From: Treponema sp.
GTDB taxonomy: Bacteria; Spirochaetota; Spirochaetia; Treponematales; Breznakiellaceae
Assembly (NCBI GenBank): GCA_031271075.1
Contig: JAISWN010000108.1
Coordinates: forward strand, 1 to 11,766
DNA: 11,766 nt
Direction: 5' to 3'
Position numbers and translations under genes: made by a program. This document shows positions 5,409-11,766 of this stretch, one piece after another. How positions within the stretch are numbered: the stretch's first letter is position 1; every line of letters begins with the position of its first letter. The notes below the pieces were generated by a model. It was not told the origin of the DNA and ran no database searches. It saw only the letters and a program-made list of their open reading frames with translations.

Positions 5409-7994
5409 ATGGAAACCTGGTTCGATCTCGCCGGTCTTAGTGTCTGTGAACTCGGGATAGGTGGCTGCGCCGCGTTTGGTCTCGAGGAGTTTTTGGGTAC
5501 CCTGAAAAAACAGGGTGTTCCTGTTGCCCGGATCAATCATTGGACCCAGCTTGAGAAGCCCGCGCCGATCCTCGTTATCGGAACTACCGGTAACCGCCGG
5601 GTGCGGATGCTCCTGGAAAACGCCGGGGTGGATTACCGGCAGAGGCCGGAAAGTCTTTTTCTCCAGTGGTGTGATATCCCGAAAGGGCGGGCGCTGCTTG
5701 CCGCCGGAACTGACGAGGCGGGGCTGATGTACAACCTTCTGGAACTGGCCCGCCGGGTAGAAAAAGACGGGCTGGAGGCTCTTAATCATGTAGAAAACCT
5801 GATGGAAACCCCGCAAAATGCTGTTCGCTGTGTTGACCGGTATCTTCTTGGACATCTTGATGACGAGTGGTTCAAATCTGGGGACTTCTGGCACTACCTC
5901 CTGACCCGCATGGCCAGGGCCAGGTTCAACCGCTTCTGTCTGATCCTCGGTTTTGATACCGCCTATATGTCCCCTCCCTATCCCTTTTTTATCGAGTCTT
6001 CCGGATATCCCGGTGTAACGGTCAGGGGCCTTACCAAAGAGGGCAGGGAAGAAAATCTCTCTGCCCTGCGGCAGATCGGCGCCATCTGCCACCAATACGG
6101 CATGAAATTTATCCTGGCCACCTGGCAGCAGCGGCCCTGGACAACAGCGCAGGAACAACTGGTGTTGAATCTTCCCGAAGACCTGCGGGGCCTTTCCGCT
6201 TACTGCTACGATGGGATAAAAAACCTTATCGCCGCGGTTCCCGAAATTGATGTTGTACAGTTCCGGGTAAACCATGAGTCGGGGGTGGGGGATCAGGTGT
6301 CCGCCGAAGAATTTTGGAACCATTGCGTTGACGCGGTGGCTGATACTGCCGCCGAAACGGGCCGCCCCCTCATCCTCGATCTGCGGGCTAAAGGCCTTAC
6401 CGAAAGCATGATTGCCCACGCCTTTTCCCGGGGACTAGCAGTGGAGGTTCCTACCAAATTCTGGTGTGAACACGCGGCCCTGCCCTACCATCTCAGCGTT
6501 ATGCGAAGCGAGGAACTGGCCCGGCTTGGCAATTACAACCATTCCCGCCGTTATTCCTATGCGGACATGCTTCGCAAGCCCCGTTTCTACGATGTTATCT
6601 ACCGGCTGTGGAACTACGGTTCCACGAATCTCTTTTTGTGGGGGGATGCGGATTACGCCCGGCGCTTTTCCCTAAGCTGCGGCCTTTCCGGCTCGGCAGG
6701 TTTTCAGATCAACACCCCCCTGTCGCTCAAATACGGCCATGAACTTTCCCACAGGAATCGCTGGGATACTTTTATCCGAAAAGAGCTGCGTTACGGTAAA
6801 TGGGAAGATGAACGGTTCTGGATGTGGTATACCGTCTTTGGCCGCCTGGGTTACAACCCCAGCGCGGATCCCCGGATTTGGCGGGACGAATTTGCCGTCC
6901 GTTTCGGCGCCGCCGGGGAGGATATTGAAAAGGCCCTTGCCGCCGCCAGTAAGATTGTACCTTTGGTTACCGCCGTCCACATGCCGGTTCATCCTTCCCT
7001 GCGCTACTGGACCGAGATGAATACCGGCTGGGCCCTTTTTGCCGAAAACAACCTGAATAAAGAGAAAACCTATGATCATGTAAGGCGAATCACCTATGGT
7101 TCCACCGAACCGAGCGATCAGGGCCTGTTTTACGGCATTGATGAATATGTCCGGGATCTTCTCTCGGGAGAATTGGCCGGTAAATATTCCCCTTTCCAGG
7201 CCGCGCTTTGGCTTGATATCATGGTTGCGGAGACCGAAAGGCATCTGGCCGCGGCGGAGGACAGGGTAAAGGAGAAGGAGGGGGCGGAATATCTGGCCAT
7301 GAAGGTGGACCTGTCGATGCTCTGCGATTTTGCCCGTTACCATGGGGAGAAGATCCGGGCCGCATCCGCCCTGGCCCTCTGGCGGGAGGGGAAGGAAGGA
7401 AGCTGCCTTTCTGACGCCCTTGTGCTTCTCGACTCCGCCATCCGGTTCTGGGAAGCCCTGGCCCTGAAAGGCCGGGAAAACTATTACCACGATCTGGATT
7501 TCAGTTCCGCCGGTTCCGAAACAAGGCGCGGTACCTGGGGGGATTTGACCAAAGAACTCCTGGCCGACAGGGAAAGCCTTATAGCGTTACTCAAGTCAAA
7601 CAATATCAAGGCGCATGATCGGCTTTACGGCTCCTATACTCCCGCGCCCCTGCCGGCGGAAAGTTGCCGCCTGGCCGCCTCTTTCCCCGATACCGCCAAG
7701 GCGGGAGAAGCCTTGAACATTAGGATAGAACTTGCCGCCTTTGGCGGCCCTGAAGCTCTGCCGATCCTCCATTACCGCCACACCGATCAGACCGAGGGGC
7801 TTTTTCATACTCTGGAGATGAGCCGTAGCGCCACGGGTTATGCCGCCGCCATCCCGGCGGACTACCTGATCCCCGATTGGGATCTTCAGATCTATATTAC
7901 CATCCAGGGGCCTGGCGGTGGCTGTGTTATGTTTCCCGGTATTTATCATCCGGTTTATCCTTATCCCTATCATGTGATTACGGTGAGGGCTTGA
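5409..7994 (+). CDS. Large glycoside-hydrolase-like protein (family not assigned)
   Basis: This 861-residue protein has no signal peptide and probably acts in the cytoplasm on imported sugar. I chose ATG 5409 over GTG 5352 because GGAGGA (5395-5400) lies 8 bases before it. Residues about 1-130 end in AGTDEAGLMYNLLELARRV (from about 99), which resembles the small alpha/beta domain preceding the barrel in GH67 alpha-glucuronidases and GH20 hexosaminidases (DERGLxYGLxEL). From about residue 155 comes a barrel-like region (ARARFNRFCLILGF; YGMKFILATWQQRP). Candidate acidic residues are Glu290 in FRVNHESGVGD, Asp324 in LILDLRAKG and Glu354 in FWCEHA. A helical part follows, then a beta-rich C-terminal domain (about 748-861). 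The family resemblance is from pattern reading, and the catalytic assignment is a guess. Its place between the transporter and the flavoprotein gene supports a role in glycoside breakdown. Confidence 0.7.
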   Translation: METWFDLAGLSVCELGIGGCAAFGLEEFLGTLKKQGVPVARINHWTQLEKPAPILVIGTTGNRRVRMLLENAGVDYRQRPESLFLQWCDIPKGRALLAAGTDEAGLMYNLLELARRVEKDGLEALNHVENLMETPQNAVRCVDRYLLGHLDDEWFKSGDFWHYLLTRMARARFNRFCLILGFDTAYMSPPYPFFIESSGYPGVTVRGLTKEGREENLSALRQIGAICHQYGMKFILATWQQRPWTTAQEQLVLNLPEDLRGLSAYCYDGIKNLIAAVPEIDVVQFRVNHESGVGDQVSAEEFWNHCVDAVADTAAETGRPLILDLRAKGLTESMIAHAFSRGLAVEVPTKFWCEHAALPYHLSVMRSEELARLGNYNHSRRYSYADMLRKPRFYDVIYRLWNYGSTNLFLWGDADYARRFSLSCGLSGSAGFQINTPLSLKYGHELSHRNRWDTFIRKELRYGKWEDERFWMWYTVFGRLGYNPSADPRIWRDEFAVRFGAAGEDIEKALAAASKIVPLVTAVHMPVHPSLRYWTEMNTGWALFAENNLNKEKTYDHVRRITYGSTEPSDQGLFYGIDEYVRDLLSGELAGKYSPFQAALWLDIMVAETERHLAAAEDRVKEKEGAEYLAMKVDLSMLCDFARYHGEKIRAASALALWREGKEGSCLSDALVLLDSAIRFWEALALKGRENYYHDLDFSSAGSETRRGTWGDLTKELLADRESLIALLKSNNIKAHDRLYGSYTPAPLPAESCRLAASFPDTAKAGEALNIRIELAAFGGPEALPILHYRHTDQTEGLFHTLEMSRSATGYAAAIPADYLIPDWDLQIYITIQGPGGGCVMFPGIYHPVYPYPYHVITVRA

Positions 7995-8005
7995 ATAGGC
8001 GGGAC

Positions 8006-8030
8006 GCTTCCCCGGCTGGCCGGGGAAAGC
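8006..8030 (+). other. Intercistronic hairpin before the oxidoreductase gene
   Basis: GCTTCCCCGGC (8006-8016) pairs with GCCGGGGAAAGC (8019-8030) with one bulged A; the tip is TG, or CTGG if the last pair opens. It is very GC-rich and lacks a following T run, so it is more likely an mRNA-stability or processing element than a full terminator. It begins 12 bases after the glycosidase-like stop codon and leaves the AGGAGG of the next gene free. Confidence 0.6.
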
Positions 8031-8063
8031 CCGGTTGTCAAATATTTTAGCAGGAGGAATGTC

Positions 8064-9464
8064 ATGGATTTTGTAACGAGACCGGAACAGAAGATTCCCG
8101 CCCGGGAATACGATGTGGTAGTCGCGGGGGCCGGTACCGGCGGGGTTTTTGCGGCAAGGGCCGCGGCCAGGGGAGGCGCCAAAACCGTATTAATCGAACG
8201 CAAGGGCTATGTGGGGGGTATTGCCGTGGAAGGGGGCTGCGGGCTCCACAGTTTTTTTAACCTCTGGAAGCCCTTCAACGTGGAGAAACGGATGGTGGTA
8301 CGGGGTATTCCAGAGGAATTCATCCAGCGTCTCTACCAGGCCGGGGGCTGTTCCGGGCATAACGATACCATCATGCGGCCGGAATACGATGGCGATACCC
8401 TCTGCGTGGATGTAGAGCAGTACAAATTTGTGGCTCTGGAGATGCTCCGGGAGGCGGGGGTTCAGGTACTTCTCAATACCTGGGCGGTGGACGTGGTTAA
8501 GGAAGGGCAGCGGATTGCCGGGATCATTGCCGAAAGCCACCAGGGCTGCGAGGCCGTGCTGGGAAAGGTCTTTATTGACGCTACCGGCTACGGGGATGTC
8601 TCCGCCCGGGCTGGGGCAAAATACTCGGAGCCCAATGACTATCCGGTGGTAAACAGCATGGGGGTCGGCGGGGTGGACATCGACAGATACTACGCCTTTC
8701 TGCGGGACAGGGGAGTCCTTTTTGAATACGGGCTGGGTCCCCGGAGCGGCCGTACCAGCCAGATCATCCGGGTGGACGGCGCCTGGGAAAAACTCGATCC
8801 TGCCCTTGGAAAGGCGGTGAAAGATCTGGGGATGAGCGCCGTTACCACTACCATCCACGATAACTACTTTATGTTCATTAAGATTAATTTCAAAATGGCC
8901 GTATCCCCTTCCAACCGGGATGCCCTGGCGGACGCCGAATTTGAATTGCGCCGCCGGCAGCGGGCCGCCCTGGATATTATCCGGCAGACTATTCCCGGCG
9001 CGGCCAACGCCTTTATCGCCCGGACGGCGCCCTCCATTACCATCCGCCGGGCCCGGTGTGTCGAATGTGATTACGATATATCTCTGGACGAGATCCTCAA
9101 CGGCGCCCACTATCCCGACGAAGTCTTTTCCTACGGTTTCCACGATTCGGCGCCCCGGCTTCAGATCAAGGGTGGAAAGACCTACGGTCTTCCCTACCGT
9201 ACCATGCTGGTCAAGGGGCTGGACAATCTTTTTGCCATCGGCATGATGATCACTTCGGATCATGAGGCCCACATGTCCACCAGGAATACCGTTTCCTGTA
9301 TGGCCATGGGCCAGGCTTCGGGAACCGCCGCCGCCCTTTGCGTCAAACAGGGCCTGGGGGGTATCCGGGATTTGCCCTATGTCAAACTGTACGACGCTCT
9401 GAAACTGGGGAATGTCTGGTTTGACGCGGAACTGCCCTATAAAGCCGTATTGGGCGGAATTTAA
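8064..9464 (+). CDS. FAD-dependent oxidoreductase, PF12831-type
   Basis: This 466-residue soluble flavoprotein starts at ATG 8064, with AGGAGG (8052-8057) 6 bases upstream. The N-terminal dinucleotide-binding fold is clear: VVVAGAGTGGVFAARAAARG with Gly22, Gly24 and Gly27, then Glu45 at the end of the second strand to bind the ribose of FAD. A middle motif FIDATGYGDVSARAGA (family form DATGDGDVA) and the C-terminal NLFAIGMMITSDHEAHMSTR followed by CMAMGQASGTAAALCVKQG match the FAD_oxidored family, where NLLVAGRCIS is usual. Members are common in sugar-degradation clusters, but few have a known reaction; oxidation of a sugar hydroxyl or a redox-assisted glycoside cleavage step is possible. It is the last gene of the operon, and its stop codon (TAA 9462-9464) lies inside the repeated terminator element. 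Confidence 0.9.
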   Translation: MDFVTRPEQKIPAREYDVVVAGAGTGGVFAARAAARGGAKTVLIERKGYVGGIAVEGGCGLHSFFNLWKPFNVEKRMVVRGIPEEFIQRLYQAGGCSGHNDTIMRPEYDGDTLCVDVEQYKFVALEMLREAGVQVLLNTWAVDVVKEGQRIAGIIAESHQGCEAVLGKVFIDATGYGDVSARAGAKYSEPNDYPVVNSMGVGGVDIDRYYAFLRDRGVLFEYGLGPRSGRTSQIIRVDGAWEKLDPALGKAVKDLGMSAVTTTIHDNYFMFIKINFKMAVSPSNRDALADAEFELRRRQRAALDIIRQTIPGAANAFIARTAPSITIRRARCVECDYDISLDEILNGAHYPDEVFSYGFHDSAPRLQIKGGKTYGLPYRTMLVKGLDNLFAIGMMITSDHEAHMSTRNTVSCMAMGQASGTAAALCVKQGLGGIRDLPYVKLYDALKLGNVWFDAELPYKAVLGGI

Positions 9465-9520
9465 CCGCCGGTACGCGGAAGGGGAATTGTCCCTCTCCGC
9501 GAAGCCGGCGGTTTTTGTTT
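9454..9520 (+). repeat. Dispersed 67-bp nested-hairpin element, copy 2
   Basis: This segment is 62 of 67 bases identical to 1247-1313. It begins inside the last codons of the oxidoreductase gene (GCGGAATTTAA gives the end of Gly-Gly-Ile and the stop), so the element contributes the C-terminus of that protein. In copy 1 the same bases are wholly intergenic. This suggests insertion, gene conversion or recombination at gene ends, although descent of both genes from one ancestral 3' end is not excluded. Confidence 0.85.
9463..9520 (+). terminator. Rho-independent terminator of the sugar operon (nested hairpin)
   Basis: AACCGCCG (9463-9470) pairs with CGGCGGTT (9506-9513), enclosing an inner stem (9474-9484 with 9491-9501, one A-C mismatch and one wobble). 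T runs 9512-9516 and 9518-9520 follow. The outer stem begins within the TAA stop codon, so translation of the last gene could affect folding. Confidence 0.8.
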
Positions 9521-9637
9521 GCCCCCGGCCGGTCTATCTGCGATCAATGATATGTGGAAAGGAAAATACTAAGGGAAGGTGTCCTTTGCCATGGCCCTGG
9601 CGACCTTTTTGGTCTTTACCCAGTCCCCCAATATTTT

Positions 9638-9681
9638 AACGCTACCCCCGGTGGTCTCTGGCTGCCGGGGGGCGTTTTTTT
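9638..9681 (+). terminator. Second strong rho-independent terminator
   Basis: AACGC then CCCCCGG on the left (9638-9651, with bulged bases at about 9643-9644) pairs with CCGGGGG then GCGTT on the right, around a loop of about 12 bases. The right arm runs into TTTTTTT (9675-9681). It lies about 175 bases after the oxidoreductase stop, behind the first terminator. It is either a back-up or the end of a small undetected transcript from 9521-9637. Confidence 0.8.
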
Positions 9682-9696
9682 CTGCGATGCGATAGG

Positions 9697-9723
9697 TTGA
9701 CATAGCCCTATAGATAAAATAAT
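9697..9723 (+). promoter_or_regulatory. Possible promoter upstream of the vWA-like lipoprotein gene
   Basis: TTGACA (9697-9702) is a perfect -35 match. The best -10 is AATAAT (9718-9723, 5 of 6) at a short 15-base spacing; at 17 bases only the weak TAATGT is available. It lies just after the terminator at 9638-9681 and 300 bases before the next gene. A further TTGACA at 9763-9768 has no credible -10. Confidence 0.3.
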
Positions 9724-9791
9724 GTAATTCATGCTGATTTTTGTAAAGATGTTTCAATTTATTTGACACTTTTGGGGGAAATACCAAAAAG

Positions 9792-9810
9792 ATGGGTCGT
9801 TTTGACCCAT
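9792..9810. other. 7-bp palindrome, possible operator or hairpin
   Basis: ATGGGTC (9792-9798), five bases, then GACCCAT (9804-9810) form a perfect inverted repeat in the A+T-rich stretch before the lipoprotein gene. It could be a regulator binding site or a small RNA hairpin. Nothing in the window names a cognate regulator. Confidence 0.35.
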
Positions 9811-10023
9811 GTTGTTTTTATGGACGTAGAATTCAGCAAGAAATCGCAGAAAATGACGGTGTAAGGGCGGAATTTCGGGTACTAAACTTTAATTGATCAG
9901 CGTAATCTGTGGACTTCTTTTGGCTAAGTGAACGTCTTGGTAGTTCCCACCATTCTGGCGGATGCGTACGGGAGTGTCCGGCGGTAACTCAATTAACGTT
10001 GCGTATCAAGGAGATCATAGTTG

Positions 10024-11565
10024 ATGGTGACTGATATTCGTAAGCCCTTTGGCTATACCGTGCGGAATTCGTATGGATCGTGGTGCCCCAAAACAGCTTT
10101 GAGTTTTCTCGTGATATATCTTTTGCTAGCCGGGTGTTCCGTGAAGCCGTGCTATATAGCCGTGGAGGAGAAAGGTCCAAAGCCGCCGGTTCCGGAATTG
10201 CGGACAATCAACTTCTTCTTCGACAGGACGAACTCTGTTAGCGGCTTTGTTGGAGATGTCGCCAGTCCGACGGACTACAACCGGGCGCTGGATATCGCTC
10301 TTGCCGAAGGCGAAGAAATTATTCGGGAGCCCCGTTTCTACGAATTCGGCGAAATCGGCATATACCGGATACTAAACGATACTAAAAAAATGCGGGAAGA
10401 CGTTAGAAAACGTGAATTTTATGCGGGCGGGCGGTACATCAACGGTATCTATACGATCATTTCCAGCTATAACCCTTCCAGGGACAAAACGCGCGAACTT
10501 GTCCGCAACAACGAGAAGCTCAAAGACAGGCATCCATTCACCGCCGTGCTTGACTACATTACAAATCAGGAGAATCCCCAGGAAACAATAAACTTCGTTG
10601 TTTCCGACCTTTACGAGCAGAACGGTTTTAACGAAAGTTTTTACAGATTGTTCAGTTATGCTTTTCAGAACGGTTTGGCCGGGGCGTTTTTTACGGTAAA
10701 ATCCGCATATAACGGACATATTTCCGATTTTACGCCGGACCCCAATGAGAACCCCATTGATGTGAAGAATGGGGAGTCTAGCGTCTTCTTTTTCATCATA
10801 GGCCCCGGCAAAGCGCTGCAAGATTACTGCGAAAGTCTTTCCGCCCAATTAGCAGCCGCGAACCCGCCTGTCCATTTTGATAAAACCCTCTTCCTTTTAA
10901 ACGCGGGGTTTAAAGCGAGCGCCATCGCCGCGAACAAAAGACAGTCTGCGAACAGACCGGCCGGGAACGAAAAACAGTTTGAAAAGTTAGGAACGGAGTT
11001 CAATGTCAACCTCAGGATCGCCCCTAATTCCGTAAAAGTATGGCAGGAAAATACACCAACACAAGGGCAGAAGAAGAAGATTTACAGGCCGGTTCGCGCC
11101 GATGCGGAGGTGTATAAGATAGCGAATAAGTTCAGGGCGCGGTATGTCTACAAAACTCCCAAATGGGAGGATTATTCCGGTTCCGTGCCCGAGATACGCG
11201 ACATAAGCATTGTACTCTGGCCCGACGGGAAGACCGGGAGAGGAAAGACATCATCCCCGTTCAAGACGGCAAACGCCGCGAATTTCAAAACGCCCGAGGC
11301 CAAAAATGACGAGGGTTTCAACTATCTGCCGCTTGAAATCAACAGCGGAAATCTGGACAGGGGGGTCTACCGCGTCCGCTTCAATATCGTGCCCGACTGG
11401 GTGAATTTTCTGAACGCCGCCAATGTCGCGGAGCTCAGGACAAGCGTGGAACAAAAACGTTCACCCATAAAGGTTCTAAACCTGCGCTTGATTTACGAAA
11501 ACATCCTGCGCGAATACACCGCGGCGGGCGGGCGCTCTGTAGAATTTTATCTTGTAAAGGAGTGA
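10024..11565 (+). CDS. Lipoprotein with vWA-like metal-site signature, function unknown
   Basis: The protein has 513 residues from ATG 10024, or 514 from TTG 10021. AAGGAG (10008-10013) is 10 bases from the ATG and 7 from the TTG, so the start is ambiguous. After a polar N-terminus comes a hydrophobic stretch ending LLLAGC, a lipobox with Cys38, so the protein is probably exported and membrane-anchored. The next domain begins TINFFFDRTNSVSGF: Asp67, Thr69 and Ser71 match a DxTxS variant of the vWA metal site. Asp195 in NFVVSDLYEQNG fits the later conserved Asp, and FFFIIGPGKALQDY looks like a following strand. Residues about 320-513 are beta-rich without a recognised family. The vWA reading is inferred from these motifs only. 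A membrane-protein gene starts 10 bases after the stop, suggesting one operon. Its G+C looks lower than that of the sugar operon. Confidence 0.8.
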   Translation: MVTDIRKPFGYTVRNSYGSWCPKTALSFLVIYLLLAGCSVKPCYIAVEEKGPKPPVPELRTINFFFDRTNSVSGFVGDVASPTDYNRALDIALAEGEEIIREPRFYEFGEIGIYRILNDTKKMREDVRKREFYAGGRYINGIYTIISSYNPSRDKTRELVRNNEKLKDRHPFTAVLDYITNQENPQETINFVVSDLYEQNGFNESFYRLFSYAFQNGLAGAFFTVKSAYNGHISDFTPDPNENPIDVKNGESSVFFFIIGPGKALQDYCESLSAQLAAANPPVHFDKTLFLLNAGFKASAIAANKRQSANRPAGNEKQFEKLGTEFNVNLRIAPNSVKVWQENTPTQGQKKKIYRPVRADAEVYKIANKFRARYVYKTPKWEDYSGSVPEIRDISIVLWPDGKTGRGKTSSPFKTANAANFKTPEAKNDEGFNYLPLEINSGNLDRGVYRVRFNIVPDWVNFLNAANVAELRTSVEQKRSPIKVLNLRLIYENILREYTAAGGRSVEFYLVKE

Positions 11566-11575
11566 TGGGGAAACT

Positions 11576-11766
11576 ATGAAATCTAAGTTTCTTAGGAATG
11601 TTCGGGATTCAAAGTGGGTTTTTCTGTGGATTTTGCTGTTTCCTGCGGTGATTTTTATGGGCTACTGGTTATTGCTGGACCCGGATGACGAGTTGATGCC
11701 CGGCGGCGGCTTGGAAGACACGGTGGCCGAAGTATCGGACGACTACGTCGAAGATGAATGGGTAGA
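11576..11766 (+). CDS. Single-pass membrane protein, 3'-truncated by window edge
   Basis: ATG 11576 opens a frame of 63 codons that reaches the window end. A Shine-Dalgarno AAGGAG (11557-11562), which overlaps the end of the preceding gene, lies 13 bases upstream; that is rather far, so GGGGAAA (11567-11573) may help. The N-terminus is basic (MKSKFLRNVRDSKW). One membrane segment follows (about residues 14-34, WVFLWILLFPAVIFMGYWLL), and then an acidic stretch rich in Asp and Glu (DPDDEL, then VSDDYVEDEW). No lipobox is present. It probably works with the preceding lipoprotein at the envelope. I do not recognise the family from this fragment. Confidence 0.65.
   Translation, partial: MKSKFLRNVRDSKWVFLWILLFPAVIFMGYWLLLDPDDELMPGGGLEDTVAEVSDDYVEDEWV

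Larger units (their letters stand above)
9465..10023. other. Intergenic region before the vWA-like lipoprotein gene
   Basis: This gap of 559 bases holds two terminators, a possible promoter, one palindrome, and from 9811 to 10005 nothing I can support as a gene or RNA. An ATG at 9820 opens a 14-codon frame (MDVEFSKKSQKMTV) that resembles the first residues of some RelE-like toxins but stops at once, so it is at most a remnant. The region has more A+T than the operon to its left. Confidence 0.6.

Noticed and set aside
5184..6419. Minus-strand open frame of 411 codons across the permease end and the glycosidase-like gene
   Set aside because: It spans two opposite-strand genes and their gap, has no ribosome site that I can see, and is rich in Pro, Gly, His and Arg like typical shadow frames.
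8190..9272. Minus-strand open frame of 360 codons opposite the oxidoreductase gene
   Set aside because: It is antisense to a confidently identified flavoprotein, with no domain and shadow-type composition.
9763..9768. Second TTGACA as a promoter
   Set aside because: No -10-like hexamer occurs at 15 to 19 bases; the expected place reads as an A run with G.
9569..9787. Minus-strand 72-codon frame in the gap after the oxidoreductase gene
   Set aside because: It crosses the strong terminator at 9638-9681, shows no ribosome site before its start, and matches nothing I know. Kept only as a remote possibility.

Overview
The window reads as part of a chromosome of an anaerobic bacterium with moderately high G+C content. 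A termite-gut-type treponeme or a related spirochaete is my best guess. It rests on an [FeFe]-hydrogenase next to a lipoprotein-type sugar ABC transporter, long C/G homopolymers in a leader, and general sequence style; it is an inference and not proven. Every confident gene lies on the + strand.

Region 1 (1-1221) is the 3' part of an [FeFe]-hydrogenase gene. It has a last ferredoxin-type 4Fe-4S motif, the three H-cluster motifs and the small-subunit-like tail. It ends in a nested-hairpin terminator at 1247-1314.

Region 2 (1222-1980) has no conventional gene but is the oddest part of the window. It contains a perfect sigma70-type promoter (TTGACA, 17-base spacer, TATAAT). Directly downstream is a duplicated 14-base module, each copy followed by a long C tract (15 and 18 C). 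G tracts and a T9 run lie between the copies. The arrangement could be a slippage-controlled terminator or antiterminator. It could also be a contingency ORF, because adding one C to the first tract joins the ATG at 1497 to a frame open to 1813.

Region 3 (1981-9464) is a five-gene carbohydrate-use operon: a lipoprotein substrate-binding protein, two MalF/MalG-type permeases, a large glycosidase-like protein of no family I can name with certainty, and a PF12831-type FAD-dependent oxidoreductase. No ATP-binding subunit is present, so the transporter presumably shares an ATPase encoded elsewhere. All three longer gene-to-gene gaps inside the operon contain a strong hairpin. The gap between binding protein and permease has two mutually exclusive stems, one of which reaches the permease Shine-Dalgarno. 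The operon ends in a second copy of the nested-hairpin element found after the hydrogenase (62 of 67 bases identical), and this copy supplies the stop codon of the oxidoreductase gene.

Region 4 (9465-10023) is intergenic, with a second strong terminator, a possible promoter and a short palindrome.

Region 5 (10024-11766) holds a lipoprotein with a von Willebrand A-like metal-site signature, then the start of a single-pass membrane protein cut by the window edge. The two appear co-transcribed and I do not recognise either family.

In the proposed scheme the transporter imports an oligosaccharide or glycoside, which the cytoplasmic glycosidase-like protein and the flavoprotein then process. Substrate and chemistry cannot be read from the sequence.
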